The position numbers were made by a program, and so were the translations under genes. Below the pieces are notes generated by a model. That model did no database searches and was not told where the DNA came from. It saw only the letters and a list, made by a program, of their open reading frames with translations. From contig NZ_OCMF01000001.1 of NCBI RefSeq assembly GCF_900215295.1, positions 310,001 through 374,000 on the forward strand: DNA of 64,000 bases, given 5' to 3'. Within the stretch, counting starts at the first letter, position 1; every line of letters starts with the position of its first letter. This DNA is from Salinimicrobium sediminis (GTDB lineage Bacteria > Bacteroidota > Bacteroidia > Flavobacteriales > Flavobacteriaceae). This document shows, one piece after another, positions 26,035 to 34,419 of the stretch.

Positions 26035-27963
26035 TCAGTTATGTATTTTAGCTGCAATGATCACAGCCTTGAGGTTACTAAATGAGTTAATGGTATTGAT
26101 GAAGTCCCTGAAATCATCATATTTTTCGGCCGGCCAGGTGCCTTCGTTAATACTGTAGAACCTCTCGGCCACCAATACCTGTTCCCCTTCTTTTTCAGTC
26201 TCAACCACAGTGAAACTGAAAGACCCGAATTCGTTTTGCAACTTAAAATTGTCTGGAAGTGCCTCCAGCTCAAAAGCCTCCGGGAGCCGGAGCTCGACAT
26301 GATCTTTAAAACTGAGTCCGCGGGAGATTTCCAGGGCCTGCCTGCGTTCCTCAAGCCTGGGCAGATCATAAGTTGAAGCCCTGAAAAAATTTAAGGGCAG
26401 CAGCATTATCTTGCCTGTCTTTGAGCCGTAGCCTTCTCCGCTAAGGTTCAGAGTTTCGGTAAACACCTGTTTCTCCCTGTCATTATTAAAGGCTACTTTG
26501 GAAATATTCAGGCTACGAAGGTGTTTGAGTAACTTTTTGTAGTATAGCTCCTGATCTTTTGCCAGGGCAGTTGAAATTCCATAGATGTTCCCGTAGGGAA
26601 CTCCATAACTCCTTCGTTCTATCGCCGCCGAGAAACTTCCGTCTTCGTTTAGAGCAATCCTGCTGCTGCTTTCCCTTAGGTTTTCTGAAGTCGAATAGCT
26701 TTTCGTCCTCACGATTTCCCCACCTTCAGGTTTTACCAGCAGCACATTTCTATTATCAGTAAAATCTCCCAGATAATTAAAAGGAAGAGTCTGACTCGTG
26801 CACTCCAGCCATACATCTTCATCTTCACCTGCCTGTGGCAGGTTGAGAATTACATGATTGCCCTGCATCGAGGCAAAAGAAGGCTCCAAATCCTCCTGTT
26901 CCTCCCCGGCGATTACCACTGCATAATAAGATGGTATATTCTGAGAATCCAATAAGGCTTTGGTGTAGTTGGTAAGTCCTTTACAGTCACCGTATTTTAA
27001 CTGGTCAACTTCTGAAGCCGGTGCGGGAGACCAGCCGCCAATTCCCAGCTGGACACTAATATATCGTGAATTTTCCTGAACATATTCATAAATCAGCTTC
27101 GCTTTTTCCACGTCTGATTTTGCCCCGGCAGTTAGTTTTTTTACTTTTTCAACAGTAGTCTCCGGCAGCTCGTTCCGGTCTTTCAGTAAATTTTCATATT
27201 GCCATTTCCCCAGCTCTTCCCAGGTTGCAGCACTTCCTTCAACACCCACAAGACTAAAACGGTCAAGGGCCACCTGTACTCTTGGTGTTATCTTTTCAAG
27301 CGAAGGGCTAAGTTTTTCATAGTCTACAGCAGGAAAATCTTTTAAAATATAAACCGGTTCCAGCTCTGTGCCTTCTTTGCTAATATTTGCTCCCTCAAAA
27401 TTATTCTCCCTTGTACGCAGATTAATTCCTGCACGATTTTTTATCGAATAACTGGATCTTTCCACACTCAAATTATGCTCTCCTACAGGTTCCCAATCGT
27501 TAAGGAAAATGGTGTTTTCCTTTTCTATAATACTTTCGTAAACGATAGTGAAGGGATAGGCCCTGGGAGTATAGTCAAAGTAGCTCAGCCTGTTATCATT
27601 ATACAAGGTTCCCGAAGCCACGAGGCTGCGATCCTCAAAATCCCTTTTTTTCACTACCTTAATCTCATTCCCCATCGCATCATAAACAACAGCTTTTTGA
27701 TTGTTTATTTTGCTGCTTTTATCGTAGGAATCTCCCACGAAGGCGTAACGATTCCCATGCTCATTGAGCACCGTCACGATCCTTTTGGTGTGGATATACA
27801 GCTTATCTATGGCCGCTATTTCAATTTCCACGATTTCTTCCCTCACCACCGCATTGGCATGCCTGGTGAGGGAATCGTTGATCGATAAGAAAGAAAGGTG
27901 GAGGTCCTGTGCCGAAAGCCCTACTGAACAGCACAGGGCAAGAAAGATAAATATCCTCTGCAT
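26035..27963 (-). CDS. DUF3857 / transglutaminase-like secreted protein with intact active site
   Basis: A 642-residue exported protein (signal peptide about 1-18, GLSAQD). DUF3857 occupies about 45-240. The transglutaminase-like domain (about 275-400) has Cys327 (YGDCKGLTNY), His370 (MQGNHVILN) and an acidic residue around 383-387 (EDVWLECTS), a plausible papain-like triad. The rest is a C-terminal beta-rich region. It is first of a two-gene unit and is followed directly by the Cys-less paralogue. These proteins are frequent in Bacteroidota and are presumed to process or cross-link periplasmic peptides; the substrate is unknown. Confidence 0.82.
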   Translation of the reverse strand: MQRIFIFLALCCSVGLSAQDLHLSFLSINDSLTRHANAVVREEIVEIEIAAIDKLYIHTKRIVTVLNEHGNRYAFVGDSYDKSSKINNQKAVVYDAMGNEIKVVKKRDFEDRSLVASGTLYNDNRLSYFDYTPRAYPFTIVYESIIEKENTIFLNDWEPVGEHNLSVERSSYSIKNRAGINLRTRENNFEGANISKEGTELEPVYILKDFPAVDYEKLSPSLEKITPRVQVALDRFSLVGVEGSAATWEELGKWQYENLLKDRNELPETTVEKVKKLTAGAKSDVEKAKLIYEYVQENSRYISVQLGIGGWSPAPASEVDQLKYGDCKGLTNYTKALLDSQNIPSYYAVVIAGEEQEDLEPSFASMQGNHVILNLPQAGEDEDVWLECTSQTLPFNYLGDFTDNRNVLLVKPEGGEIVRTKSYSTSENLRESSSRIALNEDGSFSAAIERRSYGVPYGNIYGISTALAKDQELYYKKLLKHLRSLNISKVAFNNDREKQVFTETLNLSGEGYGSKTGKIMLLPLNFFRASTYDLPRLEERRQALEISRGLSFKDHVELRLPEAFELEALPDNFKLQNEFGSFSFTVVETEKEGEQVLVAERFYSINEGTWPAEKYDDFRDFINTINSFSNLKAVIIAAKIHN

Positions 27964-28014
27964 TTCTTGGGATAGATGGTTTGTAAGGCTAATGTAATAA
28001 AAATTTAACCTTTT

Positions 28015-28467
28015 TTAACATCTATTTTTAGAATCTATTAAAATTGTAACCGGGCCGTCATTTATAAGTGCAACTTTCATGTCTGCACCAAATTCCCCGG
28101 TGCCTACCTTTTTTCCAAGGTCGTTTTCAAGCTGCCTTACAAACTTCTCGTACAGCGGAATAGCAACATCGGGCTTAGCTGCCTTAATATAGCTTGGACG
28201 GTTTCCCTTTTTTGTGCTCGCATGCAGAGTAAACTGGCTCACCACAATGGCATCCTCATTCCGGTCGAGCAGAGATTCATTCATCACCCCGTCATAATCA
28301 TTGAAGATGCGCATGTTTGCGATCTTTTTTGAAATCCACGTAATATCTTCATCGGAATCTGCATCTTCTATCCCAAGCAGGATCAATAAACCAGAGCCGA
28401 TTTCAGCCCTTTTGACACCTTCTATAGTCACTGAAGCCTCTGAAACCCTCTGTATGACTGCCCTCAT
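28015..28467 (-). CDS. dtd: D-aminoacyl-tRNA deacylase
   Basis: A 150-residue DTD that hydrolyses D-aminoacyl (and Gly-tRNA-Ala) esters. N-terminal MRAVIQRVSEASVTI, the SQFTLHASTKKGNRPSY active-site motif and the C-terminal NDGPVTILIDS (GP cis motif) are all conserved, and length is standard. Its start overlaps the rsgA stop by 4 bp (ATGA), so it is coupled to rsgA. Confidence 0.96.
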   Translation of the reverse strand: MRAVIQRVSEASVTIEGVKRAEIGSGLLILLGIEDADSDEDITWISKKIANMRIFNDYDGVMNESLLDRNEDAIVVSQFTLHASTKKGNRPSYIKAAKPDVAIPLYEKFVRQLENDLGKKVGTGEFGADMKVALINDGPVTILIDSKNRC

Positions 28468-29420
28468 TCCTGAACAAAATTATCCATACGGTATTGCTGA
28501 TCATCTTCGCCTTTTAGGATCTGCACATAACTCTTATAGCGGGACCAGGGAATTTCTCCTGCTTCGAGTGCCTCCTTGACTGCACACTTAGGCTCCTCGA
28601 GGTGCAGACAGTTATAAAACTTACAGTCCTGTTTTCTGGCAAAGAATTCAGGGAAGTAATTTCCTAATTCCTCTTTTTCAATGTCTACCACTCCAAAACC
28701 CTTAATACCCGGGGTATCAATGATCCTTGCTCCAAAGCTAAGATCATACATCTCAGCAAAAGTAGTGGTATGCTGGCCCTGTTTATAGAGATCTGAAATT
28801 TCACGGGTTTTTAATTCCAACCCTGGTTCTATGGCATTTATCAAAGTAGATTTTCCTGTACCGCTGTGTCCTGAGATCATACTGGTCTTGTCATGCATAA
28901 GCTCCTTCACCTGCTCCACGTTCTTCCCGTTCTTTGCCGATATTCCTATGCATTGATATCCGATTTGGCGATACATCGCGGCCAGAAATTTCACCTCGGC
29001 CAGCTCATCTTCATTATAGGTGTCGATCTTGTTGAACAGCAGGATCACCTTGATGTCATAGGCTTCTGCAGTTACCAGAAACCTATCTATAAAAACAGTG
29101 AAAGTTGGCGGATTGTTCAGAGTAATTAGTAAAAAAGCCTGATCAATGTTGGAAGCTATTATATGGGTTTGTTTTGACAGATTTACCGATTTCCTGATGA
29201 TGTAATTGTCACGGTCTTTAATTCCCGTTATCACCCCATTCTGTTCCTCATCCTGAGGATTTTCCAGATCAAAAATCACCCGGTCACCCACGGCTACAGG
29301 ATTGGTGCTTTTTATTCCCTTGATCCTGAATTTCCCTTTGATACGGCACTTATAGAACCTGCCGTCATCGGCTTTGACCTGATACCAGCTTCCGGTAGAT
29401 TTATATACAGTTCCAGTCAT
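28464..29420 (-). CDS. rsgA: small ribosomal subunit biogenesis GTPase RsgA
   Basis: A 318-residue circularly permuted GTPase that matures the 30S subunit. It has an N-terminal OB-fold (about 1-65), then the permuted GTPase order: NKID (130-133, G4), GHSGTGKS (184-191, G1/P-loop), then DTPG (G3). The C-terminal zinc-binding CKFYNCLHLEEPKC domain is intact. It begins a two-gene unit with dtd, which it overlaps by 4 bp. All motifs are intact. Confidence 0.96.
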   Translation of the reverse strand: MTGTVYKSTGSWYQVKADDGRFYKCRIKGKFRIKGIKSTNPVAVGDRVIFDLENPQDEEQNGVITGIKDRDNYIIRKSVNLSKQTHIIASNIDQAFLLITLNNPPTFTVFIDRFLVTAEAYDIKVILLFNKIDTYNEDELAEVKFLAAMYRQIGYQCIGISAKNGKNVEQVKELMHDKTSMISGHSGTGKSTLINAIEPGLELKTREISDLYKQGQHTTTFAEMYDLSFGARIIDTPGIKGFGVVDIEKEELGNYFPEFFARKQDCKFYNCLHLEEPKCAVKEALEAGEIPWSRYKSYVQILKGEDDQQYRMDNFVQE

Positions 29421-29508
29421 TAATTTTGTTAATAATTTCCCAATATTTCTTTTTGACGGTTAAAATATTGATTTACATTTAGATCCTGAATTTTCACCTT
29501 AAAACAAT

Positions 29509-30162
29509 ATGAGCAAAATTACATTTAAATTCTTCATTACCCTATTCTTTTTGGGAATTGGAGCCGTTGCCACTGCACAAACAAAGCTATTTGTGCACCC
29601 ACAATTTGATGAAATAGCAAAAGATCATAAGACCATTGCTATTGTCCCTTTTGATGCTTACGTATCTCTCAGGCCCAAGCAAATGAAGGAGATCACTCCG
29701 GAACAATTGGCCGAAATGCAAAAAGGAGAAGGTCTTGCTATTCAGCAGTCGATGTTCACCTGGTTCCTTCAGAGGCAAAAAAAGGGAAAACTGAAACTGA
29801 ATGTTCAGGATCCTAAAAAGACAAATGCTTTACTTCAGAAGCATGAAGTGATTAATCCCTCCCTGCTGACTCCTGAGGAGCTTGCCGGCATCCTGGAAGT
29901 AGATGCAGTGATCACCGGAAGATTTGAGACCGATAAACCAATGTCTGAAGGTGCTTCGATAGCATTAGGATTATTGGTAGGCTTTTGGGGGCAAACGAAC
30001 TCTGCCACCATTAACATGAGTGTAAATAACGGGCAGGATGGCACTTTGCTTTGGAACTACAACAAACGTGTTGCAGGCAGCCTTGGCAGTAGCACAGACA
30101 GTTTGATCAACACCTTGATGAGAAAAGCTTCCAGACGTCTTGCCTACACCAAAAGATCCTGA
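29509..30162 (+). CDS. exported protein of unknown function (217 aa)
   Basis: It has a signal peptide (about 1-23, GAVATAQ) and a mature domain beginning with a beta strand KTIAIVPFDA. This resembles the start of lipoprotein-like CsgG/DUF799 folds that open with IAVLPF-type strands. A later segment, LLTPEELAGILEVDAVITGRFE, strengthens that similarity (the domain then yields ...DGTLLWNYNKRVAG). That suggests a nucleotide-free secretion or envelope accessory protein, but this is a weak fold-level inference. It is monocistronic, with TACATTTA (-7-like) at about 29474-29481 and a strong bidirectional terminator after the stop. Confidence 0.7.
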   Translation: MSKITFKFFITLFFLGIGAVATAQTKLFVHPQFDEIAKDHKTIAIVPFDAYVSLRPKQMKEITPEQLAEMQKGEGLAIQQSMFTWFLQRQKKGKLKLNVQDPKKTNALLQKHEVINPSLLTPEELAGILEVDAVITGRFETDKPMSEGASIALGLLVGFWGQTNSATINMSVNNGQDGTLLWNYNKRVAGSLGSSTDSLINTLMRKASRRLAYTKRS

Positions 30163-30184
30163 TCCTGATTTTTTAATAACTTTC

Positions 30185-30217
30185 AAAAAACCCCGACAGC
30201 GATGCCGGGGTTTTTTT
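30185..30217. terminator. bidirectional intrinsic terminator
   Basis: An A6 tract, CCCCG, an internal loop and CGGGG followed by T7. The symmetric A/T tracts serve both the rightward exported-protein gene and the leftward aroG-chorismate mutase gene, which converge here. Confidence 0.85.
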
Positions 30218-31301
30218 ATGACTTTTTCATCACCTCTTCCTGGTGATTGATCGATTCCTGGTGAATGGCTTTAAAAATGCGCATGATAAACTCTTCACTT
30301 AAACCGTTTTGCTCCCCTTCTGCTGTCATTTTATCCAGGATCTGACTCCAGCGCTGATTTTGAAGAATCGCCACATTTTGTTCTTTTTTCGCTTTTCCTA
30401 TTTCATCGGCAATTTTCATTCTTCGGCTAAGCACGTCCAGCAGCTGAGTATCGGCAATATCGATCATGGCTCTTAGACTTTTTAGTTTTGTCTGAAATTC
30501 TTCACTTTCAGAAACCTCTTTCCTAATTCTCAGATCTTTCATGACCTGCACCAGGGTGGCAGGTGTGATTTGTTGTTGGGCATCGCTCCATGCATTGTCA
30601 GGATCAAAATGTGTTTCCACCATCAGGCCGTCATAGTTAAGATCCAGAGCCGTCTGACAAAGATCGAAAATGGAGGTCCTGTTTCCTGCGATGTGGGAAG
30701 GATCCAGGATCAAAGGCAGATCGGGAAATTTTGTCTGCAGGTCGATAGGGATCTGCCATTCCGGATTGTTCCTGTACCTGGTCTTCTCATAGGTGGAAAA
30801 TCCACGATGGATCACCCCCAGGTTTTTGATGTCGCTGGTGTAGAACCTTTCTACCGCTCCCAGCCACAGGGAAAGATCGGGGTTAACCGGATTTTTCACC
30901 AGGACAACCTTGTCGGTTCCTTTAAGGGCATCGGCGATCTCCTGGATGATAAAAGGAGAAACCGTAGTACGGGCACCAATCCACAAGATATCAATATCGT
31001 GCTTCAACGCGAGATCCACATGGTTGGGATTAGCAACTTCAGTCGTAGTTAACATTCCGGTTTCTTCTTTCGCTTTCTGAAGCCATTTCAATCCTAAAGC
31101 GCCAACTCCTTCGAAATTCCCCGGGCGGGTTCTCGGTTTCCAGATTCCTGCTCTTAATACTGTGGCGTCTGTATCTTTTAACTGGTGCGCGATCTTAAGC
31201 ACTTGCTCTTCGGTCTCAGCACTACAGGGACCGGCAATCACTAATGGATGTTCCAATCCAAAATTATCAAGCCAGGTTCTAAGCTCTTTTTTATTTTCCA
31301 T
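30216..31301 (-). CDS. aroG-aroQ fusion: bifunctional DAHP synthase / chorismate mutase (type II)
   Basis: A 361-residue fusion. Residues about 1-260 are a KDO8P-like DAHP synthase (PLVIAGPCSAETEEQ, VLRAGIWKPRTRPGNFEG, VKNPVNPDLSLW, LILDPSHIAGNR) that starts the shikimate pathway. Residues about 268-355 are an AroQ-type all-helical chorismate mutase (LRAMIDIADTQLLDVLSRRMKIADEIG, partly shown), which makes prephenate. The fusion gives an allosteric link between first and branch-point reactions. It lies 62 bp downstream of pheA in the attenuator-controlled unit. The usual flavobacterial partners (aminotransferase, tyrA) are not between them. Confidence 0.94.
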   Translation of the reverse strand: MENKKELRTWLDNFGLEHPLVIAGPCSAETEEQVLKIAHQLKDTDATVLRAGIWKPRTRPGNFEGVGALGLKWLQKAKEETGMLTTTEVANPNHVDLALKHDIDILWIGARTTVSPFIIQEIADALKGTDKVVLVKNPVNPDLSLWLGAVERFYTSDIKNLGVIHRGFSTYEKTRYRNNPEWQIPIDLQTKFPDLPLILDPSHIAGNRTSIFDLCQTALDLNYDGLMVETHFDPDNAWSDAQQQITPATLVQVMKDLRIRKEVSESEEFQTKLKSLRAMIDIADTQLLDVLSRRMKIADEIGKAKKEQNVAILQNQRWSQILDKMTAEGEQNGLSEEFIMRIFKAIHQESINHQEEVMKKS

Positions 31302-31363
31302 TTTTGAATCTTATAATTGCGGAAGGCTCTTCAGGAGGTCTCCCGGTTTTGCAAATTTATTTT

Positions 31364-32236
31364 TTATAACTGAGAAGCGGTTGCTTTAGCAGGTGCTGCT
31401 GCCACAGCTGCCAATCCATTTTGATAGATGCCGAGGATTTTTAATGTTTCGGTCATTACCTCCAGAATTTCCATGGCACGACGAAACCTTTTGGGATCAT
31501 CAAATACTACATCTATAAAAAAAGCATATTTCCATGGCATTTCTATGACAGGAACACTTTGGATCTTGGTCATATCAAGGTTAAAGTCGCGAAGGATATT
31601 CAATGCGCTTACCAGACTTCCTTCTTTGCTTTCCATTACAAATTTAATCGATGCCTTATTGGAGCTAAGGTTTTTAATGCCTTTTTCTTCTTCCGCCGAA
31701 AGCACCAGAAATCTGGTGGTATTGCTCTTAATGGTGTGGATATCGGCTGCAATGATCTCCAGACCAAAAAGCTCGGCTGCAGTCTTGCTCGCCACAGCTG
31801 CGGAATGCTGGGAATTATTTTCTGAGATCCTTTTAGCCACTGAAGCTGTATCTGCATCTTCTATCAGTCTTATGTGAGGATAATTGCTGAAGAATTCCTT
31901 GCACTGCAGCAAAGCCATGGGATGAGAATATACTTTTTTTATGTCTTCGATCTTTCGGCCGGGCACCGCCATCAGGTTCATCTGAATAGGAATATAATGC
32001 TCCCCGATGATCTTCAGGTTGTTCTCGTCAATGAGCGCGTAGTTCGGTAAAATTGAGCCTGCAATAGAGTTCTCTATCGCCATTACTGCCCTACCCGACT
32101 CCCCACGGGTGAGACTTCTTACCACGTCTCCAAAAGACATACATTCATCTACCTGTACATCCTTTCCGAAGTATTCCCGTGCCACCTGGTGGTGAAAAGA
32201 TCCTTCTATTCCCTGAATAGCAACTTTTTCTCTCAT
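31364..32236 (-). CDS. pheA: prephenate dehydratase with ACT domain
   Basis: A 290-residue enzyme converting prephenate to phenylpyruvate. The PDT domain (about 1-180) has VAIQGIEGSFHHQVA, AVMAIENSIAGSI and the family TTRF motif (KSNTTRFLVL). An ACT regulatory domain (about 195-275, GSLVSALNILRDFNLDMTKI) senses Phe. The C-terminal tail AAVAAAPAKATASQL is an unusual Ala-rich extension. The start codon lies only 6 nt after the U-tract of an attenuator, so transcription control is at the leader, and the gene has no room for a conventional Shine-Dalgarno. Confidence 0.95.
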   Translation of the reverse strand: MREKVAIQGIEGSFHHQVAREYFGKDVQVDECMSFGDVVRSLTRGESGRAVMAIENSIAGSILPNYALIDENNLKIIGEHYIPIQMNLMAVPGRKIEDIKKVYSHPMALLQCKEFFSNYPHIRLIEDADTASVAKRISENNSQHSAAVASKTAAELFGLEIIAADIHTIKSNTTRFLVLSAEEEKGIKNLSSNKASIKFVMESKEGSLVSALNILRDFNLDMTKIQSVPVIEMPWKYAFFIDVVFDDPKRFRRAMEILEVMTETLKILGIYQNGLAAVAAAPAKATASQL

Positions 32237-32242
32237 AGCATC

Positions 32243-32275
32243 AAAAAAAAAGATCCCGATGTTACCATCGGGATC
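32243..32275 (-). terminator. pheA attenuator (intrinsic terminator in the leader)
   Basis: On the transcribed (minus) strand, GATCCCGATG (complement of 32266-32275), a GTAA loop and CATCGGGATC (complement of 32252-32261) form a perfect 10-bp stem followed by nine U. It ends 6 nt before the pheA ATG. The leader segment ATCGGGA (complement of 32310-32316) can pair with TCCCGAT in the 5' arm as an antiterminator. Confidence 0.9.
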
Positions 32276-32298
32276 CAGTTATTTTATCTTTTACATAA

Positions 32299-32373
32299 TT
32301 ACATGGCGCTCCCGATTCTATCTCTTGAATAGAAATAAAAATAATACCAGGCGCTCCAGCTAATGTTTTGCAT
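32299..32373 (-). CDS. pheL: aromatic leader peptide of the pheA attenuator
   Basis: A 24-codon ORF (ATG at 32371-32373, TAA at 32299-32301). It begins MQNISWSA and then has seven consecutive aromatic codons (WYYFYFY), ending SRDRIGSAM. It overlaps the antiterminator segment (codons Ile-Gly-Ser), so ribosomes stalled at the aromatic run would leave that segment free and a ribosome at the stop codon would cover it. This is the textbook amino-acid-attenuation layout. The symbol is used by analogy only. The peptide itself is presumably inert. Confidence 0.85.
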   Translation of the reverse strand: MQNISWSAWYYFYFYSRDRIGSAM

Positions 32374-32500
32374 TGTAAAATGTGTGAACTGCTAAAGTAG
32401 CATTAAAATCGAAACCGCGTATAAATTTTTCATTTTTTTCACACCACAAGTTTTTCACTTCGGGAAAATTAGAATCCTTATTTTTGATAAAAAACCTGCT

Positions 32501-33400
32501 ATGTCTATTCACGTTGATAAGATCTCTAAATTCTACGGGGAGCAAAAAGCGCTCGATGAAGTTTCCTTTTCTATTCAAAAAGGAGAAATTGTAGGCTTTC
32601 TTGGTCCCAATGGTGCTGGTAAGTCAACTTTGATGAAGATCCTAACCGGCTATTTGCAGCCATCCTCGGGAGAAGCAGGCGTGAATGGCTTTGCACTTTC
32701 TGAAGCAATGCTGGAAGCACAGAGAAGCACCGGATATTTACCCGAACACAATGCTCTTTATACCGATATGTATGTAAGGGAATATCTGGAATTCAATGCG
32801 CTCATTTATAAAGTACCAAAAATGCGAATTGAAGAAGTAATTCTTCAAACTGGACTTTTACCCGAAGCCAATAAAAAGATCGATCAACTTTCCAAGGGAT
32901 ACCGACAAAGAGTGGGCCTGGCAAATGCCCTTTTACACGATCCTGAAGTGCTTATTCTTGATGAGCCCACTACAGGACTCGATCCAAACCAACTGGTGGA
33001 GATAAGGGAGCTAATCAAAAATATAGGAAAGGAGAAAACCATTTTGTTCTCTACACACATCATGCGGGAAGTCGAAGCCCTTTGTGAACGGGTTATCATC
33101 ATCAACAAAGGAAAAATAGTAGCCGATAAGCACCTGGAAGACCTGCGTGAGGAACAGGTACAGATCATAGAAGTGGAATTCGATTACCGCATTGAGGAAG
33201 TGGCTTTGCAGCGCCTGCCCCATCTTATGCAGATCAAAAATCCGGTAGGTTTTGTTTATGAACTTTATTTCGAAACAGATAAAGATATGCGCTCCACGGT
33301 CTTTGACTTTGCTCATGATAACGGTCTAAAGACCTTACAGCTGAACAGAAAGAATAAAAACCTTGAAAGCTTATTTTCTGAACTGACGCTGGAAAAGTAG
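32501..33400 (+). CDS. gldA: gliding-motility-type ABC transporter ATPase GldA
   Basis: A 299-residue ABC ATPase with Walker A GPNGAGKST (about residues 36-44), the LSKGYRQRVGLANAL signature (about 125-139) and Walker B EVLILDEPTTGLDP. A C-terminal segment (about 220-299) is typical of Bacteroidota GldA. GldA is the ATPase of the GldAFG transporter required for gliding and type IX secretion function in Flavobacteria; GldF/GldG are not adjacent here. A full -7 box TATTTTTG lies at 32479-32486. Assignment rests on close resemblance to the GldA N-terminus; a generic ABC exporter is the alternative. Confidence 0.8.
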   Translation: MSIHVDKISKFYGEQKALDEVSFSIQKGEIVGFLGPNGAGKSTLMKILTGYLQPSSGEAGVNGFALSEAMLEAQRSTGYLPEHNALYTDMYVREYLEFNALIYKVPKMRIEEVILQTGLLPEANKKIDQLSKGYRQRVGLANALLHDPEVLILDEPTTGLDPNQLVEIRELIKNIGKEKTILFSTHIMREVEALCERVIIINKGKIVADKHLEDLREEQVQIIEVEFDYRIEEVALQRLPHLMQIKNPVGFVYELYFETDKDMRSTVFDFAHDNGLKTLQLNRKNKNLESLFSELTLEK

Positions 33401-33411
33401 TAGTTTACATC

Positions 33412-33430
33412 AACCCTTTCAGGGTTTTAT
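33412..33430 (+). terminator. short terminator-like hairpin after gldA
   Basis: AACCCT and AGGGTT pair around TTC followed by TTAT, 12 nt beyond the gldA stop. The stem is short, so this is a weak call. Confidence 0.35.
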
Positions 33431-33435
33431 CCACA

Positions 33436-33637
33436 GACCTGCAAGGTTTTCAAAACCTTGTAGGTCTTTCCTTTTTGGAGTGTAAACCTAACAGGTTTCA
33501 AAAACCTTGTAGGTCTATTTTTTTTCAGATATACCTACAAGGTCAAAACAAGACCTTTGCAGGTTTCAACAAATCTCGTCGCGGATTGCAAATCCGCGCT
33601 ATCTTTTTATTGTTGGCGCGGATCTGTGATCCGTGCC
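33436..33637. repeat. cluster of palindromes (ACCTGCAAGGT and GCGGATTGCAAATCCGC types)
   Basis: Between the convergent gldA and DUF2807 genes lie five palindromes. A near-perfect 15-bp GACCTGCAAGGTTTT/AAAACCTTGTAGGTC pair spans 33436-33466, and two degenerate copies span 33486-33514 and about 33533-33565. CGCGGATT/AATCCGCG lies at 33580-33598 and GGCGCGGAT/ATCCGTGCC at 33615-33637. They look like REP-type intergenic elements. A relic of the GCGGATTGCAAATC type also sits near 40170-40184. Confidence 0.7.
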
Positions 33638-33648
33638 GATCTTTAAAG

Positions 33649-34419
33649 TCATTTAAAGATCAATTTTCCCGTATAAAACACCTCTACCTCCACCACCGGC
33701 GGACGGTTTACTGAAATGGCATCTCCGGTACTCCTTATCTCTCCTTTTAGCACCTGCTGCGGATTCACAATTAACTTATTCGTTCCCCGATGCTGGATCT
33801 CCACGGTACCTGCAATTAAATCCTGTGCCTCTACCCTGCCGTCGCCATTAGCGATGTACAGGTTGAGATAATCTGTGCTGCCACGGAGAAAGAAATTAGA
33901 AAAATCATCCCCCGTCACCCGCACATGATCTGATACCAAATGCAGGTCAAAATCCCCTACTGTATAAACTCCCTTCGCTCTTTCCTGATTGAGGCTGCGG
34001 AGCCAGATATTTGGAAAATGTAATTCTCCGACACTTTTTATCACCCTGTTTCCCGAATTCTGCAACCAGCTGAGATCGGGGACGGTGACGCGGATGTCAG
34101 TAATATTGTAATCGCGAACGAAATTACAGCCATTGTCATTTCGTAGAATTAATCGGCCGTCAACAACCTCAGCAGAGATCTCATTGATCAGGTTTTCGCC
34201 TGTCCTGACCATCACTTTATGTTCGCCTCCCTGCTCAATAAAAAGATTGATCCCTTCATACACGATGAGCTCGTCAAATTCCTCAACCTGAAATTCCTTT
34301 TCGATCATGCTTCCGGCGGTTTGGAAACAATCGGGCGCGTCTTCTGTATCACAGCTCACCAGAAACAGGAGTACCAAAAAGGGCAAAACAGGCAGATATT
34401 TTTTCAGCAGCTGTTTCAT
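33649..34419 (-). CDS. DUF2807 (GIN domain) lipoprotein
   Basis: A 256-residue lipoprotein (lipobox LVSC at about residue 22). After a Cys-containing stretch (DTEDAPDCFQTAGS), the rest is a regular right-handed beta-structure typical of DUF2807/GIN adhesin-head domains. It carries many LILRNDN, VEIQHRG and GEIRSTGDAISV repeats. Its start overlaps the stop of the PagL-like gene by 4 bp. Presumed envelope or surface protein; no enzymatic role expected. Confidence 0.8.
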   Translation of the reverse strand: MKQLLKKYLPVLPFLVLLFLVSCDTEDAPDCFQTAGSMIEKEFQVEEFDELIVYEGINLFIEQGGEHKVMVRTGENLINEISAEVVDGRLILRNDNGCNFVRDYNITDIRVTVPDLSWLQNSGNRVIKSVGELHFPNIWLRSLNQERAKGVYTVGDFDLHLVSDHVRVTGDDFSNFFLRGSTDYLNLYIANGDGRVEAQDLIAGTVEIQHRGTNKLIVNPQQVLKGEIRSTGDAISVNRPPVVEVEVFYTGKLIFK

